Source: Gammaproteobacteria bacterium RIFOXYD12_FULL_61_37
GTDB taxonomy: Bacteria > Pseudomonadota > Gammaproteobacteria > Chromatiales > Chromatiaceae
Assembly (NCBI GenBank): GCA_001801995.1
Contig: MGZB01000028.1
Location: 1-64,000, forward strand
Direction: 5' to 3'
Length of the DNA stretch: 64,000 nucleotides
A program made the position numbers and the translations under genes. Numbering within the stretch: the stretch's first letter is position 1; every line of letters begins with the position of its first letter. The notes beneath the pieces were generated by a model. That model had not been told where the DNA came from, searched no databases, and worked only from the letters and a program-made list of their open reading frames with translations. Shown piece after piece: positions 55,769-64,000 of the stretch.

Positions 55769-57034
55769 ATGCCTTCAAACGCTGCCAGCTCGCAGAACCA
55801 TAAGCACCGAATCCAGCCTTTCTGGAACCGGGTTCCCGACTTTTTCCTCTATGTGCTGAGTCCGACGCCCCTGATCCTCTGCGTCGTCTTCGGCGCCCTG
55901 ACTGCGCTGCTGCCCTTTTGGCCGGTTTATCTGCTGCTCTTTGCCCTGATGACGAAGTATGCCTTCGAGGCTCTGATCCGCACCTCGGAAGGGGACCTGG
56001 ACCCGCCGGGACTGGCCGCCGATGTCTTCAACGAGAATTTCGGCCTGGTGTTCAAGCAACTGGCGATCTATCTCATCACGGGCGCGATCATCCTCTCCCT
56101 GGTCTTGAAAGGGATGCTTGTTCCCGCCAAGGCCATGGGCATTGCCTTTCTCTTTCTGCTGCCCGCCATGACCATGGTGCTGGCCTCCACCAGCAGCCTC
56201 CTGTCCGCCATCAACCCCATCATGCTCATCGGCATGGTGACGCGCGTCGGCTGGTCCTATCTCGGGCTCTACGGCCTGTTGCTGGTGGTCTATATGGCGG
56301 AGTCAAACGCCCAGGGGTTTCTGCTCAGCCGGGTGGGGCCTCAAGCGATCTTTCCCCTCTACAACGCAGTGAACTTCCTCTTTTCGGTGCTGGCCTACCA
56401 CATGATGGGCTATCTGCTCTATCAGCATCATGAAGCGCTGGGCATCTCGCAACGGATCTTCGAAAGCGAATCCCATGACCCCACGGGGGGGAAGCTGGAG
56501 CAGTTCCACGCCTTTATGGAAAAGGGCATGACGGAGGCCGCCAAGGCGGAACTGATCGGCCGCGTCAGGGACGAGCCGGTCAACGCCGAGCTGAGGCGCA
56601 AGCTGTCCGCCTTCCTCATGGTCCATGGCACGGAAGACGACAAGGTCAAGTTCGCGCGCTACATCATCCCGATCCTGGTGGAGAACGGTCAGGCCAACGA
56701 GGCCGGCAGACTCTATACGGATCTGGCCGCCGGCAGTGCCGGTTTCGCCTTGGGGCGGGCCGATCATTACCTGGCCTTGATCCGGGCGCTGAACACCATG
56801 GGGCAGGGCAAGGCCGCCTTCGCCCTGGCCAAGAACATCCACAAGCGCTTTCCCAAGGAAACCGAGGTGGCGGACATCTACATCGAGATGGCCCAACTCG
56901 TCAGCCACAAATTCAGCCGGGACGATCTGGCCCTACAGATGCTGGGCTTCGTGCTCAAGAACTACCCCCGGCACCCCCGCTGCGGCGAGGCGGAACAGTT
57001 GGCGCAGACCATCAAGCGTTTGGCTTCGACCTGA
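55769..57034 (+). CDS. Membrane protein with cytoplasmic TPR-like tail
   Basis: A 421-residue protein. About six hydrophobic segments occupy residues about 30-220 (FFLYVLSPTPLILCVVFGAL, LAIYLITGAIILSLVL, SYLGLYGLLLVVYMA and others), resembling DUF4013-like membrane parts. A helical-repeat tail follows (about 245-421), consistent with TPR-like pairs. ATG 55769 follows AAGGG at 8 nt; GTG 55760 is less likely. It is convergent with the J-domain gene. Function unknown; the tail suggests a scaffold. Confidence 0.75.
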   Translation: MPSNAASSQNHKHRIQPFWNRVPDFFLYVLSPTPLILCVVFGALTALLPFWPVYLLLFALMTKYAFEALIRTSEGDLDPPGLAADVFNENFGLVFKQLAIYLITGAIILSLVLKGMLVPAKAMGIAFLFLLPAMTMVLASTSSLLSAINPIMLIGMVTRVGWSYLGLYGLLLVVYMAESNAQGFLLSRVGPQAIFPLYNAVNFLFSVLAYHMMGYLLYQHHEALGISQRIFESESHDPTGGKLEQFHAFMEKGMTEAAKAELIGRVRDEPVNAELRRKLSAFLMVHGTEDDKVKFARYIIPILVENGQANEAGRLYTDLAAGSAGFALGRADHYLALIRALNTMGQGKAAFALAKNIHKRFPKETEVADIYIEMAQLVSHKFSRDDLALQMLGFVLKNYPRHPRCGEAEQLAQTIKRLAST

Positions 57035-57043
57035 AGGTATTTT

Positions 57044-57067
57044 CACAGCCTCTCAGCTTAGGCTGTG
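57044..57067. repeat. Inverted repeat between convergent genes
   Basis: CACAGCCT, 8-nt loop, AGGCTGTG between the two convergent stop codons. There is no T-tract on either strand, so terminator function is uncertain. Confidence 0.45.
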
Positions 57068-58201
57068 TCAAAACTTCAAGTCACCCAGAAAGTCGTCGAA
57101 GTCATCCATGCCCCTGTCCATGCGGTAATTCTTGAGCCAGGCCTTGAGGTGCTTCACATCCTTGAAGCGGTTGAGGTCATGTTTGATCTGGTTGATTTCG
57201 AGCCGCAACCCGTCGAGATCCCTCTTGAACCTACTGATGGCCCGCTGGGGCGTGAGCTGTTCGAAGGGCATTAACTGCAAGTTCATTTTGAGGGTCATCT
57301 CGACCTCCTGGACCTCGTCCTGGAGCTGGTCCAGTTGGCCCTGCAAGACGCGGTTGAAGTGTTTCAGGCGGTCCTCGGCGATGTTGTTGATATGCGCCTG
57401 GTCGATCTGCTCCACCGCCAGTTGCAGCTCCAGCAGTTGCAGCAGGTCCTTTTTCTTGTAGGCGACCGTCACCCGCTGCATCAACTCCGTCTTGCGTTTG
57501 TGTTCCTCCGGGTCCTGCTCGCGGTCGGGATGCAGGGCTGTGGTCAGTTGCCGGTAAACGGCCCTGATCGCCTTGCCGGCGTCTTCCTCGGCGGCCTTCA
57601 GTTCGGCCTCTTTCTTGAGCTGCTTGGCGGTCTTTTTGCGCTTGCCGCGCCGTTCCTCGTGTTGCTGCCGCTGGGCCTCGATCCGCTCCCGCAGGCGTTC
57701 CGCCATCAGCTCGGGATTCTCCAGGTCGATTTCCTCGTCGTCCATGTCGATGCCCAGGCTGCCCTTGAGTATGGATTTCATTACATCGTTCGAGAAGTCG
57801 CCTATTTCCTGGGATTCCGTATCGAAATCGGCCTCGCTGTATTTGTTGTAGAGGGGCTTCAGCTCCTCCATGCCGTGCTGGTTGATCAGATCGGCGCAGG
57901 TGTCGAGAATCAAGTGGGCCATCTTCTCCCGCTGTTTGGCGGTGAAGCCCTTGACGGCGTACTGCTCGTCCAGCAGCTGGGCCAACTCGGCCCGATAGCC
58001 GCTATAGGTTTTGAGCAATGGCTCAAGTTTCTCGGCCGACAGCTTCTGCAAATAGGGGATGGTCTCCTGCCAAACGGCCAGAAGCTGCTTCTGCTGGTCG
58101 ATCTTCTTGATCAGGCTGTTGAACTTCTTTTGCGCGGGGGAGAGCTTCGCCAGTTTGGCTTCTCCCTCAATGCGGACGATATTGCTGTCGGGTTTGAGCA
58201 T
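57068..58201 (-). CDS. J-domain containing coiled-coil protein
   Basis: A 377-residue, highly charged protein. The HPD motif at residues 224-226 in LTTALHPDREQDPEE lies in a J-domain-like helix pair (AIRAVYRQLTTAL; KTELMQRVTVAYKKKDLLQLLELQL), so it should stimulate DnaK-type ATPase. The J domain is internal, flanked by long coiled-coil regions, unlike DnaJ; no Gly/Phe or zinc region is present. The substrate is unknown. The start ATG 58201 has no clear ribosome site. It is divergent from the GGDEF/EAL sensor gene with a 157-nt gap and nothing recognisable in it. Confidence 0.75.
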   Translation of the reverse strand: MLKPDSNIVRIEGEAKLAKLSPAQKKFNSLIKKIDQQKQLLAVWQETIPYLQKLSAEKLEPLLKTYSGYRAELAQLLDEQYAVKGFTAKQREKMAHLILDTCADLINQHGMEELKPLYNKYSEADFDTESQEIGDFSNDVMKSILKGSLGIDMDDEEIDLENPELMAERLRERIEAQRQQHEERRGKRKKTAKQLKKEAELKAAEEDAGKAIRAVYRQLTTALHPDREQDPEEHKRKTELMQRVTVAYKKKDLLQLLELQLAVEQIDQAHINNIAEDRLKHFNRVLQGQLDQLQDEVQEVEMTLKMNLQLMPFEQLTPQRAISRFKRDLDGLRLEINQIKHDLNRFKDVKHLKAWLKNYRMDRGMDDFDDFLGDLKF

Positions 58202-58358
58202 GGCGGCCGGACCTGTGTTTGAGGTTGGACCATTTTATCCATCCCTCTCCGGTCCCACCGGAAAATTTGGGCATACCAGGACAAAATGCCCGGCTAACGG
58301 AAGAGGCGTTTTTTGCTAGGCTTAACAGGGCAGGCTCGCAGGCCTGGAATTCACTGGC

Positions 58359-61300
58359 ATGAGAGAAATGACCCACAGCCGCGCCACCCGCATCTTTCTT
58401 CCCCTGTTGGCCCTGGCCACGCTCCTGGCTGTCGTCGGTTTCGCCTTTCACCTCTACTGGGGGGAGGAACAGCGCCTGGAACGCGAGATCGCCCAGCACC
58501 ACCGGGAGATCGAGGTCTTCCACCGCGCCCTGCTCCAGGGCCGGGCCGATAAGCTGGGGGCGGCGCTGAAGGCCATCCTGCTCGACCCCCGCCTGCCCAA
58601 GCCCTTCCGCGCGGGGGACCGCGCAACCCTGTTTGCCCTGTCCGCGCCCCTGTTCGAGCAGTTGCACAAGGACTTCGGGGTTACGCATTTCTATTTCCTG
58701 GGGCCGGACCGGGTCAATCTGCTGCGGGTCCACCAGCCGGAGCGGTTCGGCGATCGCATCGACCGCTTTACCGCCATCCAGTCCCAATCGAGCGGAGGTA
58801 TCGCCAGCGGCGTCGAACTGGGGCCGCTGGGAACCCTGACCCTTCGCATCGTGGCCCCCTTGCACGACGAGAAGGGACTGGTCGGTTACCTGGAACTGGG
58901 CGAGGAGGTCGAGGATCTGCTCGCCCAGATCGCCAGGGCCTTTAGCGGCGAGGATTATCTGTTGCTCGACAAGGGGTTTCTGAAGCCAGAGGGCTTCGCC
59001 GACGGCATGAAGATGCTGGGACGGCAAGCGGCCTGGGACCGTTTCCCCGGTTTCGTGGTGGCAAGCCACTCCGATTCGGCCCTTGCGCCCGAGGCGGCCG
59101 GGTTGCTGGCTGGGCTGCCGCCCAAGGATATCCCGTCATACCAGGACATCCACCGGGATGGACGCTTCCTGGGGCTACATCTCTTTACCCTGACTGATGC
59201 CGGTGGCCGCGCCGTCGGTCGCCATGTCCTGATCACCGATCTGACGGCGCGTCATGCCCTCATCCGGGATGTCCTTTTCCGCGAGGGGCTGCTGGTGCTG
59301 GTCTTGGCCGTCACCGCCATCGGCGCCTTTTTCTGGCTGCTCAAACGGCGCGAGCGGGAGTTGGCCGGGAGTTACGCCCGGTTGGAATCGGCCCACCGGG
59401 AGCAGTCGGTCATTACCGGGCTGTTGCGTATCGGTCAGGGCGAGACCGGATTGAAAGGGCAGCTCGAAGCGGCCATCGAGCTGCTGACCGGCATCCCCTG
59501 GCTGGCGGTCGAGTCCAAGGGGGCCATCTTCCTCGTCGATAAGGGCGACGCCTTGCGCCTGATGGCCCAAAGCAACCTGCCCGCCGAGCTGCAAACCCGG
59601 TGCGGACTGGTGCCCTTCGGCCATTGCCTCTGTGGCCGGGCGGCAGTGGAGCGCCGCATCGTTCATGCGGGCCACCTGGACGGGCGCCATGAAATTCACT
59701 ATCCCGGCATGCCCGACCATGGTCACTACTGTATTCCCCTGCTGTCCGGCAAGCGCCTGCTCGGGGTCCTGACCCTCTATGTGGAAGCGGGGCACCGGCT
59801 GGCGGAGGCGGAAACGGGTTTTCTCGATTCCCTGGCCCATACCCTGGCAGCCCTCATCGAACACGGCCGCGCCGAAGAGCGGCTGCGCCACGCCAACCGG
59901 GCGCTCCGTCTCATCAGCGATTGCAACATGGCCCTGGTTCGCGCCCAGGAAGAGGGCGCGCTGTTGCAACGGATCTGCGACATTCTGGCCGGTCCCGACG
60001 GCTACCGGCTGGCCTGGGTGGGTTTCAAGGAATGGGACGAGGAACGCAACGTGCGCCCGGTGGCGCGCGCCGGGGAGAGGAGCGACTATCTGGACGAGGT
60101 CTGTATCCACTGGAGCGAGGACGCCTATGGTCAGGGACCCACCGGCAAGGCGATCCGGTCTGGTCAATCCCAGGTCATGCATCACATCGACACCGATCCG
60201 GCCTTCGCCCCCTGGCGCGAACAGGCACTCAAGCGAGGCTATCGCTCTAGTCTGGCGCTACCTTTGCTGGTCGAGGGCGAGGTCATAGGCGCGCTCCATT
60301 TCTACGCTGGTGAACCGGATGCCTTCGACGAGGAGGAGGTGTGGTTGCTGCAAGAGCTGGCCGATGACCTGGCCTACGGCATCCGTCATCTGCGGGGCGA
60401 GCAGGCCCGCCGTCAGGCCGAGGAGCGTTTGCGCCTGTTGAATCAGGCCGTGGAATCGGCGCAAAACGGCATTCTGCTGACCGATGCCCGCGAGGGGCAG
60501 CAACCCATCATCTACGCCAACCGGGCCTTCGAGGGAATCACCGGCTACAGTGCCGCCGAGGCGCTGGGACGCAACCCCGCCTTCCTGGCGGGCAGGGACC
60601 GGCAGCAACCCGACCTGGAACAGATCCGGGCCGCCGTGCGCGAAGGCCGCGAGGGCGGCGCCACCCTGCGCAACTACCGCAAGGATGGCAGCCTCTTCTG
60701 GAACCATCTGCACGTCGCCCCGGTGCTGGACGGGAATGGGGCGGTCAGCCACTTCGTGGGCGTCATCGACGATGTCACCCAGGAACGGCGCTATCTGGAG
60801 GAACTGGAGCACCAGGCCACCCACGACGAACTCACCGGCCTCTGCAACCGCAACCTGCTGCGCGACCGTCTCGGCCAGGCCATCGCTATGGCCGAGCGCG
60901 GCGGCCACCCTATGGGCGTGCTGTTTCTGGACCTGGACCGCTTCAAGCTGGTCAACGACAGCCTGGGCCACGCCGTGGGCGACGAACTGCTCAAGTCCGT
61001 GGCGAAGCGCCTGCTGGGCTGCATCCGCGAGGTCGATACCCTGGCCCGGCACGGCGGCGACGAATTCGTGCTGGTCCTGCCGCAACTGGAGTCGCCCGAG
61101 ACCTGCGCCATCTGCGCCCAGCGCCTGCTGGCCGTCACCGGCGAGGCACTGAAGATCGGTGGAGAGGAACTGCGCATCACCCTCAGCATAGGCATCGCCA
61201 CCTATCCCCGCGATGGTTGCGACGCCGACAGCCTGCTGAAGAATGCCGACGCGGCCATGTTCCGCGCCAAGAACGACCGCAGCGGCTTCCGCTTCTTTAC

Positions 61301-62111
61301 CGAAGACCTCGGCATCCAGGCCCAGGAACGCCTGCGCCTGGAGCGGGATCTGCGCCGGGCGCTGGAAGACGGCGAGCTGCTGCTCCACTACCAGCCCCAG
61401 GCCGAGATGGAGAGCGGGCGCATCATCGGCATCGAGGCCCTAGTGCGCTGGCGTCACCCCCAGGAGGGCCTGATCCCGCCCATCCGCTTTATTCCCCTGG
61501 CCGAGGAGACCGGGCTGATCCTGCCCCTGGGCGAATGGGTCCTGCGCGAGGCCTGCCGTCAGGCGGCCGCCTGGCGGGACGCGGGACTGCCGCCGATCAC
61601 CATGGCCGTCAACCTCTCCGTCCATCAGATCGAGCACAGCGATCTCCCGGCGACGATCAAGGAGATACTGCTGGAGACAGGACTGGATGCCGGGCGGCTG
61701 GACCTGGAGATTACAGAGAGCCTGTTCATGGAACGGCAAGGCGTCATGGAACGGCGGATGGGCGAATTGAAGGCGCTCGGCTGCCAGCTCTCCCTGGACG
61801 ACTTCGGCACCGGCTACTCCAGCCTCAGCGCCCTCAAGCGCTTTGCCTTCGACAAGCTCAAGATCGACCGTTCCTTCGTCATCGACCTGCTCGATGATCC
61901 GGGCGATGCCGCCATCGCCCAGGCCATCATAGCCATGGCCCAGACCCTGGGCCTCAAAGTCATCGCCGAGGGGGTCGAGACCGCTGAGCAATACCAGTGG
62001 CTGGCTGGGCACGGTTGCGACGAGATGCAAGGCTACTACCTCAGCCGTCCCCTGCCGGCGGAGGAGCTGGAGAAGCTGTTGCGCACGCCGGGTTTCCATC
62101 GCGATGCCTGA
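58359..62111 (+). CDS. Multi-domain cyclic-di-GMP sensor: double Cache, GAF, GAF, PAS, GGDEF, EAL
   Basis: A 1250-residue membrane protein. Two membrane helices (about 12-32 and 310-328) flank a periplasmic double-Cache-like sensor. Cytoplasmic GAF domains follow (about 345-505, containing [14 protein letters not shown], and about 525-670), then PAS (about 685-810) with GEGG-type residues, GGDEF (about 815-985) with intact [11 protein letters not shown], and EAL (about 990-1240) with [21 protein letters not shown] and KIDRSFV. Both catalytic signatures are intact, so it could make and degrade cyclic di-GMP. It may respond to a small ligand outside the cell and to redox or other signals through GAF and PAS. 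ATG 58359 is used; ATG 58368 is also possible. Confidence 0.9.
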   Translation: MREMTHSRATRIFLPLLALATLLAVVGFAFHLYWGEEQRLEREIAQHHREIEVFHRALLQGRADKLGAALKAILLDPRLPKPFRAGDRATLFALSAPLFEQLHKDFGVTHFYFLGPDRVNLLRVHQPERFGDRIDRFTAIQSQSSGGIASGVELGPLGTLTLRIVAPLHDEKGLVGYLELGEEVEDLLAQIARAFSGEDYLLLDKGFLKPEGFADGMKMLGRQAAWDRFPGFVVASHSDSALAPEAAGLLAGLPPKDIPSYQDIHRDGRFLGLHLFTLTDAGGRAVGRHVLITDLTARHALIRDVLFREGLLVLVLAVTAIGAFFWLLKRRERELAGSYARLESAHREQSVITGLLRIGQGETGLKGQLEAAIELLTGIPWLAVESKGAIFLVDKGDALRLMAQSNLPAELQTRCGLVPFGHCLCGRAAVERRIVHAGHLDGRHEIHYPGMPDHGHYCIPLLSGKRLLGVLTLYVEAGHRLAEAETGFLDSLAHTLAALIEHGRAEERLRHANRALRLISDCNMALVRAQEEGALLQRICDILAGPDGYRLAWVGFKEWDEERNVRPVARAGERSDYLDEVCIHWSEDAYGQGPTGKAIRSGQSQVMHHIDTDPAFAPWREQALKRGYRSSLALPLLVEGEVIGALHFYAGEPDAFDEEEVWLLQELADDLAYGIRHLRGEQARRQAEERLRLLNQAVESAQNGILLTDAREGQQPIIYANRAFEGITGYSAAEALGRNPAFLAGRDRQQPDLEQIRAAVREGREGGATLRNYRKDGSLFWNHLHVAPVLDGNGAVSHFVGVIDDVTQERRYLEELEHQATHDELTGLCNRNLLRDRLGQAIAMAERGGHPMGVLFLDLDRFKLVNDSLGHAVGDELLKSVAKRLLGCIREVDTLARHGGDEFVLVLPQLESPETCAICAQRLLAVTGEALKIGGEELRITLSIGIATYPRDGCDADSLLKNADAAMFRAKNDRSGFRFFTEDLGIQAQERLRLERDLRRALEDGELLLHYQPQAEMESGRIIGIEALVRWRHPQEGLIPPIRFIPLAEETGLILPLGEWVLREACRQAAAWRDAGLPPITMAVNLSVHQIEHSDLPATIKEILLETGLDAGRLDLEITESLFMERQGVMERRMGELKALGCQLSLDDFGTGYSSLSALKRFAFDKLKIDRSFVIDLLDDPGDAAIAQAIIAMAQTLGLKVIAEGVETAEQYQWLAGHGCDEMQGYYLSRPLPAEELEKLLRTPGFHRDA

Positions 62112-62237
62112 TCCGGCTTTACCGTTATCTTTAAGGACGATATATCAGCCATAACTCATGATATGGTGGCTTGAATCATCCATTCATCCACCTTCGATCT
62201 GGTTGCAACCGCCTCACAATCTCAGAAGGAAATCCCC

Positions 62238-63239
62238 ATGGCCTTTCGTCCACCTGTCATACCGCCGTCGCACCTGGGTGGCTTGCCGCCAGGCTTGAAC
62301 GGCCTCCTGTTGCCGGGACTGGGCGGCCTTGCGCTCATCATCGCCGTCTGGTCGTCCTGGTACACCGTCCCCAGCGACTCCATCGCCGTGCTGCAACGCT
62401 TCGGCAAATTCCAGACCGAGACCCAGCCGGGGCTGCATTTCAAGATCCCGCTGGGCGTCGATACCGTCACCGTTCTGCCCGTCAAGCGCCAGTTGAAGCA
62501 GGAATTCGGCTTTGCCACCGAAGGGGCGACCAATCCCGATCAATCTTCCGAGTCGCCCGGAGAGGAAGCCCCCATGGTCACGGGCGATCTGAATGCCGCG
62601 CTGGTGGAGTGGGTGGTGCAGTACCGCATCTCCGAGCCGGTCAATTACCTGTTTGCGATACGCGCCCCCGGCACGACCCTGCGTGATCTGTCCGAATCGG
62701 TGATGCGCGAGGCGGTCGGCGACCGTACCGTGGATGAGGTCATCACCATCGGGCGGCAGGAGATCGAGACCGAGGCGCTGGTCAAGATGCAGCGGCTCGC
62801 CGCCCGCTACAACATGGGCATCAGCGTCGATCAGGTGCAGTTGAAGAACATCAACCCGCCCGCCCCGGTGCAGGGTTCCTTCAATGAGGTCAATCAGGCG
62901 CAGCAGGAGAAGGAGAAGCTGATCAACGAGGCCCGCCGCGACTACAACAAGTTCATCCCGCTGGCCGAGGGCGAAAAGGATCAGCGCATCCGCGAGGCCG
63001 AAGGCTACCGCCTCAAACGCATCAACGAGGCCGAGGGCGATGTGTCGCGCTTCAATGCCGTGCTGGCGCAATACCTCAAGGCCCCCGAAGTCACCCGTCG
63101 GCGCCTCTATCTGGAGACCCTGCGGGATGTCCTGCCCGCCGTCGGCAACAAGGTGATCGTGGATGAAGGCATGAAGGGCATCCTGCCCCTGTTGAACCTC
63201 GACAAAAAGCAGCCGCAAGCAGAGAGGGCCGCGCCATGA
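62238..63239 (+). CDS. hflK: FtsH modulator HflK
   Basis: A 333-residue SPFH/band-7 protein. A short N-terminal segment with one membrane helix (LGGLALIIAVWSSWYTVPS) precedes the SPFH domain (SIAVLQRFGKFQTETQPGLHFKIPLGVDTV; VEWVVQYRISEPVNYLF) and a coiled coil (QAQQEKEKLINEARRDYNKFIPLAEG). The Gly-rich N-terminal extension of E. coli HflK is reduced. With HflC it forms the cage around the FtsH protease. AAGGA precedes ATG 62238. Its stop overlaps the hflC start as ATGA. Confidence 0.93.
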   Translation: MAFRPPVIPPSHLGGLPPGLNGLLLPGLGGLALIIAVWSSWYTVPSDSIAVLQRFGKFQTETQPGLHFKIPLGVDTVTVLPVKRQLKQEFGFATEGATNPDQSSESPGEEAPMVTGDLNAALVEWVVQYRISEPVNYLFAIRAPGTTLRDLSESVMREAVGDRTVDEVITIGRQEIETEALVKMQRLAARYNMGISVDQVQLKNINPPAPVQGSFNEVNQAQQEKEKLINEARRDYNKFIPLAEGEKDQRIREAEGYRLKRINEAEGDVSRFNAVLAQYLKAPEVTRRRLYLETLRDVLPAVGNKVIVDEGMKGILPLLNLDKKQPQAERAAP

Positions 63240-64000
63240 AGCATTTATTCCTGATCCTTCTTGCCCTGGCAGCCGTCCTGTTGCTCAACGGTTTCTACAC
63301 CGTCGGCGAGGCCCAGCAGGTCATCCTCACCCAATTCGGCAAACCGGTTGGTGAGCCCGTCACGGAGGCGGGCCTCAAGCTGAAAATGCCCTTCATCCAG
63401 ACCGTCAACCGCATCGACAAGCGTGTGCTGGAGTGGGACGGCAGTCCCTCCGACATGCCGACCAAGGACAAGCTCTACATCTCGGTCGATCTCTTCGCCC
63501 GCTGGCGCATCACCGACCCGCTGCCCTATTTTCTGCGGTTGCGGGACGAACGTAGCGCCCAGTCGCGGCTGGACGACATCCTGGGCAGCGAGACCCGCAA
63601 CGCCGTCGCCAAGCACGAGCTGATCGAAATCATCCGCACCACCAAGGATCGCAAGCCCCTGCAAGACGCCACCCTGGCCACCACCGACAGCAACAACAAA
63701 GTCGGCACGCTGGTCCCGATTCATAAGGGCCGCGAGCAGGTCGAGCGGGAAATCTTTGCCGCTGCCGCCGAGAAGGTCAAAGTGTTCGGGCTCGAACTGC
63801 TCGACATTCGCTTCAAGCGCATCAACTACAACAGCAGCGTACAGCCGAAGATCTACGACCGCATGATCAGCGAACGCCGCCAGATCGCCGAACGCTTCCG
63901 CTCGGAGGGCAACGGCGAGGCGGCGCGTATCCGGGGCAACATGACCCGCGATCTGGACAAAATTCAGTCGGAGGCCTACCGCAAGGTGGAAGAGACGCGG
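63236..64000 (+). CDS. hflC: FtsH modulator HflC (cut by window end)
   Basis: The first 255 codons of an SPFH protein starting MKHLFLILLALAAVLLLNGFYTVGE, with a membrane anchor followed by the band-7 domain (QVILTQFGKPVGEPVTEAGLKLKMPF; DKLYISVDLFARWRITDP) and an expanding helical tail (ERRQIAERFRSEGNGEAARIRG). It pairs with HflK in the membrane-anchored complex that regulates FtsH. The start overlaps hflK by 4 nt. Confidence 0.95.
   Translation, partial: MKHLFLILLALAAVLLLNGFYTVGEAQQVILTQFGKPVGEPVTEAGLKLKMPFIQTVNRIDKRVLEWDGSPSDMPTKDKLYISVDLFARWRITDPLPYFLRLRDERSAQSRLDDILGSETRNAVAKHELIEIIRTTKDRKPLQDATLATTDSNNKVGTLVPIHKGREQVEREIFAAAAEKVKVFGLELLDIRFKRINYNSSVQPKIYDRMISERRQIAERFRSEGNGEAARIRGNMTRDLDKIQSEAYRKVEETR

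Noticed and set aside
57044-57067. Bidirectional intrinsic terminator
   Set aside because: The stem is good but neither strand has a T-tract after it, so it is kept only as an inverted repeat.

Overview
The window is high-GC chromosomal DNA from a gammaproteobacterium. The best anchor is the block rnr-rlmB-trpF-trpB-trpA-accD-folC-(SPOR gene)-cvpA-purF-metZ, a gene order typical of gammaproteobacteria. Chromatiales-like relatives are my best guess because of the mix of hflKC, cyclic-di-GMP and two-component genes and the dispersed palindromes, but nothing seen fixes a genus.

Layout. 1-9.6 kb: a surface/secretion cluster. It holds a cadherin-like/DUF4114 surface protein lacking its start, a ribbon-helix-helix/PIN-like toxin-antitoxin pair, a frameshifted GAF-HlyD adaptor, an M50-type membrane protein with an adaptor-like tail, and a short SecA paralogue. 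9.6-11.3 kb: debris (transposase-like remnant, mazEF, broken HD-domain gene) and a tRNA-Leu. 11.35-31.2 kb: the housekeeping block, interrupted between folC and the SPOR gene by a four-gene cassette (19.6-26.0 kb). The cassette encodes a cytosine-5 DNA methyltransferase, a 989-aa protein with two GHKL ATPase domains, a receiver-domain protein with a large unknown tail, and a Vsr endonuclease. 31.3-39.05 kb: a minus-strand Type I restriction-modification island (hsdR, frameshifted KilA-N gene, fused hsdM-hsdS, unknown gene, PIN gene, truncated gene). 39.3-64 kb: mostly core genes (queG, ppiC-like, yciI, yciB, DUF1460, LysR regulator, degenerate GGDEF/EAL response regulator, BarA-like hybrid kinase, phoH, bcp, gcvR, recQ, J-domain protein, large GGDEF/EAL sensor, hflK, hflC).

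How the parts work together. The first cluster looks like a dedicated export route for large adhesin-like proteins. The 19.6-26.0 kb cassette reads as a modification system in which a GHL-type ATPase is wired to a phosphorelay: histidine kinase in the same polypeptide, receiver in the next gene. It is my best candidate for a poorly described defence system. The Type I island carries accessory toxin-like genes in the same overlapping operon. The 45-62 kb region contains three signalling proteins.

Limits. Assignments rest on reading motifs and family resemblance by eye; no database search was run. Three genes carry single-base frameshifts that could be real decay or sequence error.
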